NCBI GenBank assembly: GCA_015680635.1
Contig: JAABOA010000327.1
Location: 1,541-16,283 of the forward strand
Source of the DNA: Lunasporangiospora selenospora
Lineage: Eukaryota; Mortierellomycota; Mortierellomycetes; Mortierellales; Mortierellaceae
Direction: 5' to 3'
DNA length: 14,743 nt
Position 1 is the stretch's first letter. Every line of letters starts with the position of its first letter. Below the pieces are notes generated by a model. That model had not been told where the DNA came from, searched no databases, and saw only the letters and a list, made by a program, of their open reading frames with translations. The position numbers and the translations under genes are program-made. Positions 9,501-14,743 of this stretch are shown piece after piece.

Positions 9501-11403
9501 CTGGCAACATATGACCCGATAGAATGCCAGCCATGCCCATTTCCCTCCAAAGCAAGCCCTCGATGGTTGCTCTGTCAACAAAGGCTGTTATCTCGGGATC
9601 TTGTAGGCCCTCCAACCATGAGTGAGTATGGTCACGTCGTTTCCATGATTCGCCATAAAAGTCTTTTTTCAATTGGAATGTGGCGGAATCCAGATCATAC
9701 AGTTTGAGAAGTCGAGTCAATGAGATGATCTCTCCAGATTTTGGCTCTACATTTGCTCCAAGCTCAGCCTGGGACCTGACGATCGTTGCCAATAAATCCA
9801 TAAGCCAGCGATGAGACGAGCCCGCCGTAGTATGATGGAGACGAAAGAGATCCATGATCCAGTCGGGTCGGTCTGAGTGAATAAATTCAGAAGTGAGATC
9901 CCGTTTGATGTCTAACTGTGTCCATCGATTAGCCCAATCCTTAGGATCGACCTTATTCCAGATTTTTATCCACTGTGCTGTGCTGTGCTGATCTTTAAGT
10001 GTCAGAAACACTTTGAGAACCATTTCTCGAGGGTCGTGTGTCTGAACTTCAATTGCTCCGGACAAAGTTTGCGCTGATGTCGAAGAAGTTGTAGCTGAGG
10101 CAAAGAGCTGTCGGTCAATGATGGCGCGCAAGAAGGGTGCAGCGGATGTGGCGAGAGACAGTCGGACATGTGAGAGATTGGTGGGTAGGTCGACGTCATG
10201 AGTACCACCCTTTTCGTTCTCTGGCAAGTAACGCAGCCAAAGACTGTTCAGCTGGACAAGCGCCCGATCGAGTATTGGGTCCAGAGGCTGCAAGAATGCT
10301 GTCTTGAGACTTGCTCGTAGTTGTTTGTCATGCTCGGCAATAGGATCCAATGTGGCGTTCATATATTGCAGCAATTCAACAACCTCATGAGTCTCAGCAC
10401 CCGAATCACATGCCATTGCAAGTCGACAGCAATACTCGACAAGGCCCAGATCCTGTAAGCGCCAGCGGATCACCTTAGCTGAATAAATGTGAGAATCGCA
10501 ATTGGGGATCAGGTCCATGTTCTCGTGCGTTCGAACTTGGTTAATTAAAGTCAGAGCCTTTTGGTATTCCCGATCCTGATAGAGGTCGCAAATCCCGGTC
10601 AGCTGGGTTGAAAGCCAGTTTTTGATGAATACAGGGGTCGAGGATGATGATTGAGTGATAGAATGGCTCTTTGCTGGTGTGGCTGGGGCAGGCTCCCCAA
10701 TCAGTCGCGTATCTGTGATATCGTCTATGGTTCTGCCGCTTTGATGCAGCGAGAATGTTCGAGAGGGTATAATCGACCGGTTCGCTGCTGTTAAGCCTCG
10801 GCGGGAGGTCGGATCAAAAGATTGTACTCTGGATGGTAACGGACTCCCATAAGAGATAGATCGGGTTGAATACATCATTTTGCTTTCCGAGGCTGATACA
10901 GTTGCAGATCCCATAGAGTTAGCTTCCCCGGCGAATAATTGGAATCGCCCATGGGTCCGGGTAGAGGGAGATGCTGATATCCTACATGGCGCTGAAGAAG
11001 AGCACTGGTGGTTGATATGATCGAAATTGCCGAGCTGGTTTCCGCGGCCACGTGTGCGGTGAGTCCTTGTCTCCAGGATATATCGAAACACGTTGTAAAG
11101 ATCAGTAAAAGTAGTTGAGCTGGCATAGGCGCGTTTCGACATTGGGATCAGAGTCCTAGCTAGCTCTGCACGGGAGACGGCGCTATGATCAGGAATACCG
11201 CTGAAAGATATACATCCTTTCCTTGATCCTTTAATCCGCGCATATGATCCATTCGCGCGCGCCTGGGTCCTTGATCTGCAGAGATTAGGCGGTGAAATCT
11301 GTAAGCTGGAGGCAGGGGTTTGTAACTGGGGTGAGAGTCCATGCCTCCGGATCGGCGGTTTCCGTTTCCATGCCGGGAAGAACACCCGGTTAAGTAGAGG
11401 CAT
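6532..11403 (-). CDS. Large pentatricopeptide-repeat (PPR) protein, probably mitochondrial
   Basis: A single uninterrupted frame of 1623 residues. The first 71 residues contain no Asp or Glu and many Arg/Lys (MPLLNRVFFPAWKRK), a typical mitochondrial presequence, which supports this ATG. The following ~190 residues are Ser/Thr-rich and low in structure. The middle is predicted mostly alpha-helical by eye but unrecognised. Clear P-class PPR units are in the C-terminal third: about 975-1015 (SIQPNMIFYNTLLKAM), 1128-1200 (KPDAFTYSILLSAFARRG, then VKPDKAICTILASAFAKKG) and 1280-1355 (VDVVTFTTLIKLY, then IAPNPVTFVQLLSVC). Such proteins bind organellar RNA one base per repeat and act in maturation, stability or translation of mitochondrial transcripts, as with Pet309 in yeast or CYA-5 in Neurospora. 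The target RNA cannot be read from the sequence. It is longer than most fungal PPR proteins. Family is sure, compartment probable. Confidence 0.92.
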   Translation of the reverse strand: MPLLNRVFFPAWKRKPPIRRHGLSPQLQTPASSLQISPPNLCRSRTQARANGSYARIKGSRKGCISFSGIPDHSAVSRAELARTLIPMSKRAYASSTTFTDLYNVFRYILETRTHRTRGRGNQLGNFDHINHQCSSSAPCRISASPSTRTHGRFQLFAGEANSMGSATVSASESKMMYSTRSISYGSPLPSRVQSFDPTSRRGLTAANRSIIPSRTFSLHQSGRTIDDITDTRLIGEPAPATPAKSHSITQSSSSTPVFIKNWLSTQLTGICDLYQDREYQKALTLINQVRTHENMDLIPNCDSHIYSAKVIRWRLQDLGLVEYCCRLAMACDSGAETHEVVELLQYMNATLDPIAEHDKQLRASLKTAFLQPLDPILDRALVQLNSLWLRYLPENEKGGTHDVDLPTNLSHVRLSLATSAAPFLRAIIDRQLFASATTSSTSAQTLSGAIEVQTHDPREMVLKVFLTLKDQHSTAQWIKIWNKVDPKDWANRWTQLDIKRDLTSEFIHSDRPDWIMDLFRLHHTTAGSSHRWLMDLLATIVRSQAELGANVEPKSGEIISLTRLLKLYDLDSATFQLKKDFYGESWKRRDHTHSWLEGLQDPEITAFVDRATIEGLLWREMGMAGILSGHMLPEDVLASVEPGIARTITKSTPFSTTKPRCGEISESGASSYEDTLTQYLYEKTVNVSDTSLLGSSPASRKEKAASLKAADMLRSAIQEMMTLSAPSTQDQLTQAVQSYGHLLNDVARRIALRIGHLGCISQVEEIRFRSLYPKEEGSSSQLPISLPFVAQPPSLDKEKRFAESSLKSLLARMCATSLIPEDSSKTRWIGQLSEWFKSTAGSSLQTRAMMEYVAQGDSMTPWSWAYTQALWTLVREQEMDLAIGLHSHTYKLGDTSPTPFKNSHIQGGTVDHSALVPTASDLGKFVHAILVSDDGTRRLEQAQWVVDQHLDKRMLAKSLSPKQKIRRVVDVQLTTELAGAWARRANFIAVRKIVQIMHSNSIQPNMIFYNTLLKAMLDLTPSPRPGRRTMAFGKQNGMRELGRELLIKEMLQNNTLATIPEGSGSSLHRKSYPLHDGYQLFRELAFPELAQGQLPQLAQNPDPLLLLKDLILKSIVRADERDPKDGGFKPDAFTYSILLSAFARRGGIESISEIYSKMSIAGVKPDKAICTILASAFAKKGDFKSLRRIISEARSQNIVPGNYLTNIVLNGLVETNAPLSAIRDTLNAVISLQNPDRKSRKSTEAGTPPVLAQGQEQESHPWALQPFRGQSLITSLSLSEDMVDVVTFTTLIKLYTNQNDLQSAHEVLLAMVQRGIAPNPVTFVQLLSVCIRVQDAQAGLSIVKLMRTYGARQGLDAKTWKGLLRTALHQESFTTFLNSRKHSLSRARQSSQVVESQLNDGTVKDQMVPTEDSSPVISVLKELADAVNELGVLQPRPSFDYGMTSLDEPEKSKQDGGMPVSRKYLLDVFSSSWIRAPKPKLTKEQQEITGKAKYPELKGKNGLLRRLLDHLLRDNEFSGKRVEHYEFSKTRASNSRKGQVKNPQVESMTEIMLSEEQENTEERCRQAVWLLRLFEDSGIELGTRWKADVVGQKIQRLTGWESSIIQEMIRGHQTKTTKQQHE

Positions 11404-11588
11404 CCAGGTGGAACGGAGGAGCGTGATCTCCTTGGCCGTAAGACTGTAGTCCAGAAAACGTTGTATGCTTTAGATGCCCGATCGTTGCGAGCTGGAGCCT
11501 ACTGGGTAATAGATCGGGAGCCAATTCCTTGTTAGCCAGGTTGCCAAAGAATTATTCAACCATGCACGACATGTCGGGTTAACGCGAA

Positions 11589-12050
11589 ATTGGGACCAGT
11601 GGTCTCTAAGGGGGACTTACTCTCTCAACGATTGGCGAGCGGCTCAAGTTGGTGCAAAAGGTCCAAGGCTATAAGAACAACGAAATGTAACCACCGTCCT
11701 TAGTGGCTGATTGTATTCATCGTCCTTTAGCGATTGGGGGTTGCGAGAAAAGAATAAGATGTGTAGATTCCGATGCCGATCTCAACGAGGCGTTGGAGAT
11801 GAAAAAGCCTAATGGAGGATGAAGGACGTTTGTTAGAGGCTATAAGAATGAAAGGAATCTTCGGAGCTGTCTCCGCGTGGTCAGAACGTACACCTCTGGT
11901 TGGGACTCGAAAGAAAGGGGAAGGAAAGTAGCCTTTGGAGGGAGGTAGTACTGATAGATGGCAGGATGGAGGAGATGGATGTACCAACGGGACAAGACCC
12001 AAGAAGGCGAGAAGACTGGCGACCGGGAATGGACGTGCTCATAGGATTGG
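11589..12050 (-). promoter_or_regulatory. Cluster of four CCAAT pentamers upstream of the PPR gene
   Basis: ATTGG on the plus strand (CCAAT on the PPR sense strand) occurs at 11589-11593, 11631-11635, 11733-11737 and 12046-12050, about 190-650 bases upstream of the PPR start codon. The Hap2/3/5 (NF-Y type) complex binds CCAAT and controls many nuclear genes for mitochondrial functions in fungi. The pentamer is short, so part of the cluster may be chance. Confidence 0.3.
11666..11848 (+). repeat. 12-base direct repeat AGGCTATAAGAA, two copies 171 bases apart
   Basis: Identical 12-mers begin at 11666 and 11837 in the upstream region of the PPR gene. The flanks do not match beyond these bases, so it is not a longer tandem duplication. 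Function is unknown. Confidence 0.6.
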
Positions 12051-12282
12051 CTAACCGATTCTAATACTAAACAGGCCAGAGAGGGTGCCTGTGGCTTGCA
12101 TATGTTTTTGAAACCTCGTGCGCGTCGGGCATACCCCACCATCCCTACCAAAGAAATATGGTTTTTTTCTTTCCAACTTCCTTCAGGACGAAAATGGCGC
12201 GTTGATGCCGACATGCCCCTTAAAGCCTGGATCGGAAAGCCTCAAGAGAGTCAAGACTCAAGAGAAGAAAGGGGTGCTTTTT

Positions 12283-12288
12283 TTTATT
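12283..12288 (-). terminator. Candidate polyadenylation signal AATAAA for the Ser/Pro-rich gene
   Basis: On the sense (minus) strand this reads AATAAA inside TGTAAAAATAAAAAAAAG, about 160 bases downstream of the stop codon at 12449. The distance is reasonable for a fungal 3' UTR. Confidence 0.5.
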
Positions 12289-12414
12289 TTTACAGCAGGT
12301 ATGTACAGGGGTTTGGTGACAAAGGTACAATACAAATGGAGAGTGTCCGGAGAGGCAAGAGGGCGATAACGAAATAAACCGAGGAGTAAAAAGACAGGAT
12401 AGACGGAGAGAGAC

Positions 12415-12447
12415 AGAGAGAGAGAGAGAGAGAAAGAGAGAAAAGAG
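12415..12447. repeat. GA microsatellite directly after the stop codon of the Ser/Pro-rich gene
   Basis: A GA-rich tract with GAAA interruptions begins within two bases of the TAG stop. On the sense strand it is CT-rich and is therefore at the very start of the 3' UTR. Confidence 0.92.
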
Positions 12448-12448
12448 T

Positions 12449-13708
12449 CTAGAACTCAAGCAATGGCTTGCCATTGCGTGCTGACGACTTACTCGACTTG
12501 AGTGCAGTCGAGCTCATGGCATTGCTGAGGAGACCAGGCCCAAACATATCGTTCTTTGTGTTGACGTTGCCAATGTCGATCAAAGGCTTCATTCTAGAAC
12601 GGTTTGCGTATGGGCTCTGACCTTGGCTTGGTCCGTGTGTTTGATATTGAGTCTGTCCCACGCTCGGCATAATGGTGCTGCCTGGACTCCTGGACCCAGC
12701 AGAGCCCGGATATCCTGGACTGCGCGGGCCAGACTGGTGTCCATTCGGACTTCCATCGGACGAGCCTTTCCGGACAGACATTCCTCTGTCCAGGAGCAGA
12801 CCTGGTTGGATCGGTACATCATCATGTTCAAACTGGACCAGTGGCCCTGTCGGCTTTTGGGGTGTGCCTGGGCTAGAGTGAAGCGAGTACATGGACCCAG
12901 GAGAGTGAGGAGAGACTGGCCTACTAAGAATGCTACGGCTATCAGTCGATCCTCTACTCTTAGATCTAGCACGGCTGAGTGTACTACCTGGAGAATTAGG
13001 ATTGGAAGGTCGAAGTAAGCCTGAACCTGCACTCTTGGCCCTCTCTAGTACGTGCTTATCCAGGAGTGTGCCTGGACCACCAAACTTGGGCGATGTAGCT
13101 GTTGAAGAGGCTGAGACTGTGGAGCCAGAGGCAGAAGGCCCACGTCCATGGCCACCAGTCATCGTTGTGGAGAAGAGTGCCATATCGCTGTTGTTCCGGG
13201 CACCAAGAACACCGGCTTGTTCTCGCTTCTTCATTTGGAGTCTCATGTTCTCAACTTCTTGGCGCTCAGCTTCTGCTCGCTGTTGGAGCAGACTGCCAGC
13301 CAAGAATGGATTCCGAGGAGCATTTGTGTTGGCGGGGGCAGCCGAGTCGTCTCCAGCATCAGAGGTGGTGTCAGAGAAAGAGAGGAGTGAGGCCGGATTG
13401 CCTTTGGTCATGATGGAGGATGCACAGCTAGTGGTATCAGTGAGGGCAGAGGAAGAGGAAGAGGACAAGAGTCCGTGGTGGGGCCTGGTGGAGGAAGGCA
13501 TTGAAGTAGAGTTGGCGCTGGGGCTTGTGTGGGGACCAGTTCTGCTGTTGGCGGAGAGGAAAACGGCGTCGTTTTTAAAGACTGGCTCCGCCTGCTCGGA
13601 GGAATCTTGAGGTGGCTTTGAAACGAGTGGGAGCAAAGGCGCAATGGGCAACGTAGAAGTGACCTCTTGTGGATTCGATGAGGTCGATGCAGGCGTTTGG
13701 TCCGTAAT
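12449..13708 (-). CDS. Ser/Pro/Gly-rich disordered protein with NPF and clathrin-box-like motifs, 3' exon
   Basis: This exon codes for 419 residues after an acceptor CCTCATCCAG, with the first codon ATT in phase 0. I do not recognise the family. Visible features are a Ser/Thr/Pro-rich start, NPF (exon residues 133-135, a ligand for EH domains), a charged helix just after it (LLQQRAEAERQEVENMRLQM), repeated SPG/SPHSPG/SPGTP segments rich in likely Pro-directed phosphosites, PLIDIG near residue 375 and the C-terminal end PLLEF. NPF with LIDIG- or LLEF-like peptides is the usual make-up of endocytic adaptor tails such as epsins, which suggests but does not prove a role in clathrin-mediated traffic. 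No folded domain is seen in this exon. Upstream exons must supply the start codon. Coding status is strongly supported by length and composition; function is open. Confidence 0.8.
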   Translation of the reverse strand: MTDQTPASTSSNPQEVTSTLPIAPLLPLVSKPPQDSSEQAEPVFKNDAVFLSANSRTGPHTSPSANSTSMPSSTRPHHGLLSSSSSSALTDTTSCASSIMTKGNPASLLSFSDTTSDAGDDSAAPANTNAPRNPFLAGSLLQQRAEAERQEVENMRLQMKKREQAGVLGARNNSDMALFSTTMTGGHGRGPSASGSTVSASSTATSPKFGGPGTLLDKHVLERAKSAGSGLLRPSNPNSPGSTLSRARSKSRGSTDSRSILSRPVSPHSPGSMYSLHSSPGTPQKPTGPLVQFEHDDVPIQPGLLLDRGMSVRKGSSDGSPNGHQSGPRSPGYPGSAGSRSPGSTIMPSVGQTQYQTHGPSQGQSPYANRSRMKPLIDIGNVNTKNDMFGPGLLSNAMSSTALKSSKSSARNGKPLLEF

Positions 13709-13952
13709 CTGGATGAGGAAAAAAGGATATTGGTGAGCAAACACGGCCAGCCGTGGGCAAGTCCAAAAGGAGACAGAGTCGAACAGGGATTGGAGGGGGA
13801 GAGAGGAAAAAGAACAGAGAGAGAGAGAGGAAGAAGAGAGGAGCGAACAGGGAAAGGGAGGAGTCAAGGCATCAACCCACAGAGAAGATATGTTTAAAAA
13901 AAAGATCCTGGATAAAAAATATGGCCTGGGCAAAAAAGATAAAAAAAACCAC
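13709..13952 (-). other. Intron before the long Ser/Pro-rich exon, donor uncertain
   Basis: The acceptor TTTTTTCCTCATCCAG at 13709 is clear. The next exon needs a phase 0 junction. The best-looking donor, GTGTGG at 13954, would be phase 1 with the ATG frame at 14027, whereas the weaker GTGGTT at 13952 gives phase 0. The sense strand of the intron is T- and CT-rich (purine tract 13791-13862 on plus) and contains a 14-base inverted repeat CACGGC-CA-GCCGTG at 13742-13755. Confidence 0.55.
13791..13862. repeat. GA-rich tract within an intron
   Basis: The plus strand is almost all purine over about 70 bases, with a pure GA core at 13817-13828. On the sense strand of the Ser/Pro-rich gene this is a long polypyrimidine stretch upstream of the 3' splice site. 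Confidence 0.85.
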
Positions 13953-14027
13953 ACCGTTTGATGTAGCGGCAGACGTGGTCTGATGGACCCCGACGCTGTA
14001 TGTCAACCCTCGCGACGAACCGGTCAT
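13953..14027 (-). CDS. Candidate upstream or first exon of the Ser/Pro-rich gene (MTGSSRGLTYSVGVHQ...)
   Basis: An ATG at 14027 opens a frame of 25 codons ending TSAATSNG at a GT donor. Joining at GTGGTT (13952) continues in frame into ITDQTPAST of the long exon. Two other models exist. The acceptor CATACAG just inside this segment would let the exon at 14531-14668 splice on in phase 2 (MHL-S-VGVHQTT). Alternatively, the acceptor CCATCAG with the GTGTGG donor gives a 25-base micro-exon. The sequence alone does not decide between a start codon here and an internal exon. Confidence 0.35.
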
Positions 14028-14442
14028 CAGCACTCCCGACGGCGCGTATGAACGCGGAAAATGAGGAGGTTAGGGAGATGAGTGCACGAATAGGTCAGCG
14101 TGCATTGCTGTTCAGGCTCTAATCCTCAACCTCACTCTCACCCCGGTACTAATGTTGCTGCTGCTGCCGCCGCTGTTGTCATCTATTAACGCCGACTGCT
14201 GCTCACAGCGTCATCATTATCGCCACACGCATCCTCTGCTTGGGTCTCGCAGCAACACGGCCACGACCCTCAACTCCCATCTCCCGCAATCCTGTAAGAA
14301 CTTGGCGTTCAACCTCGAGTCGGGAAACTGTTGATCCCAGGGGCGGTACCCTTGCGTCCTGTGATTCCAGAAGGTCCTTGGTACTTGAAGGTCCTCTCCT
14401 CCTTCCAATCCGACGATCGTTAGTCCCGGTCTTCCAGCCTTG

Positions 14443-14461
14443 CTCTCTCTCTCTCTCTCTC
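14443..14461 (+). repeat. (CT)9 microsatellite
   Basis: A clean CT repeat of 19 bases on the plus strand. It reads GA on the sense strand and lies within the probable intron between the charged-helix exon and the segment near 14000. Confidence 0.93.
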
Positions 14462-14530
14462 CACCGATGGAACAAACAAAAGAAACGGGCGTTGGTGTAT
14501 GATAGCGAGAGAGATGGATAGGCGACAAAC

Positions 14531-14668
14531 CTGAGATGCATCTCGTATCTCCTTTCCTCCTCCCGCTCCTTTTCTTTCCTCTCTTCCTTCCGGATCTCTG
14601 CCTCTTCGCTCACATCAAATTTTGCCGCTCGGTTAGAGAGTGCTCGCACGGGCATACACTGCCCGTCC
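14531..14668 (-). CDS. Internal exon with Glu/Arg/Lys-rich helix, probably of the same gene
   Basis: The exon lies between an acceptor TTTTGTCACAG (ending 14669) and a donor GTTTGT (from 14530). It encodes DGQCMPVRALSNRAAKFD followed by a strongly charged helix (SEEAEIRKEERKEKEREEE), entering with one base of a split codon and leaving in phase 2. The spacing of the VR pair followed by a basic/acidic helix loosely recalls the end of an ENTH domain (epsin family), which would fit the NPF and clathrin-like motifs downstream. The match is weak, and I do not assign the family. The exon could instead belong to a separate gene ending before 14100. Reading through the donor continues in frame to 14203 but crosses the GA repeat, which argues for splicing. 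Confidence 0.5.
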
Positions 14669-14743
14669 CTGTGACAAAACTGTCACCAGAACAACTATAT
14701 GAACAAAGCCAGCCACTGTCTGTCCATCCAGGTCAGTGCTTAC
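14669..14743 (-). other. Intron at the right edge of the window
   Basis: The last six plus-strand bases are GCTTAC, so the minus strand starts with a perfect donor GTAAGC at the window boundary. A branch-like GGTGACAG and a TTTTGTCACAG acceptor follow. The inferred intron is 75 bases, a normal fungal size. The exon before it is outside the window. Confidence 0.6.

Larger units (their letters stand above)
11404..12448. other. Gene-free region: upstream region of the PPR gene and 3' flank of the Ser/Pro-rich gene
   Basis: About 1 kb with no convincing gene. Open frames on either strand are short, of ordinary composition and unrecognised. The right part holds the 3' UTR of the gene ending at 12449, with a purine tract and AATAAA on the sense strand. 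The left part holds several CCAAT pentamers on the PPR sense strand (near 11593, 11635, 11737 and 12050), one in the opposite sense at 11521, and a 12-base direct repeat AGGCTATAAGAA at 11666 and 11837. Confidence 0.65.

Noticed and set aside
11840-12377. Frames of 80-124 codons on both strands in the region upstream of the PPR gene
   Set aside because: Ordinary composition, mutually overlapping, and no motif, family resemblance or splice logic. Treated as chance.
11404-12448. Possible tRNA gene in the gene-free regions
   Set aside because: No GGTTCGAATC-like T-arm or paired acceptor stem was found on either strand when read by eye. A tRNAscan-SE run would be decisive.
12930-13610. Plus-strand 226-codon frame opposite the Ser/Pro-rich exon
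   Set aside because: It is the antisense shadow of a Ser/Pro-rich coding exon, whose codon choice avoids antisense stops. No domain or independent evidence was found.

Overview
The window looks like nuclear DNA from a filamentous fungus. The reasons are short spliceosomal introns (96 and 133 bases) with CTGAC/CTAAC-type branch sites, fungus-specific protein families, acidic and glutamine homopeptides, and many GA/CT dinucleotide tracts confined to non-coding DNA. The overall style suggests an early-diverging lineage such as Mortierellomycota; that placement is inference only. Every convincing gene lies on the minus strand, so the text reads from right to left in transcription order.

Right edge (about 14743 to 12449): the 3' part of an uncharacterised gene. 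One long exon (12449-13708) encodes a Ser/Pro/Gly-rich, largely disordered protein with an NPF motif, a short charged helix and clathrin-box-like peptides. Upstream, a separate exon (14531-14668) with a Glu/Arg/Lys-rich helix, preceded by an intron whose donor is exactly at the window edge, probably belongs to the same gene. How the two join is not settled. Next comes a gene-free stretch (11404-12448) holding the 3' end of this gene and the upstream region of the next one.

Middle (11403 to 6532): a single-exon 1623-residue pentatricopeptide-repeat (PPR) protein with a strong mitochondrial presequence. It is probably a mitochondrial RNA-binding factor. Its upstream region has several CCAAT pentamers, and a TATATA-type element lies just past its stop codon.

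Left (4515 to 1): a three-exon gene, cut by the left edge, for a large polarity scaffold of the Bud14/Tea4 type. It has an acidic and polyglutamine N-terminus, an SH3 domain, an RVxF protein-phosphatase-1 docking motif, two Ras-association-like (RA, ubiquitin-fold) segments and a conserved C-terminal block. Its upstream region (4516-6531) is about 2 kb with no credible gene and several long purine/pyrimidine tracts.

The three genes share an orientation but no obvious pathway (vesicle/endocytosis-like motifs, mitochondrial RNA, cell polarity), as is normal for fungal nuclear neighbours. I saw no mobile element, CRISPR array, tRNA or rRNA gene. The most interesting points are the combination of the Bud14/Tea4 SH3 and phosphatase-docking module with a tandem RA region in one protein, and a long GA microsatellite six bases inside that gene's first intron, where it could affect splicing.
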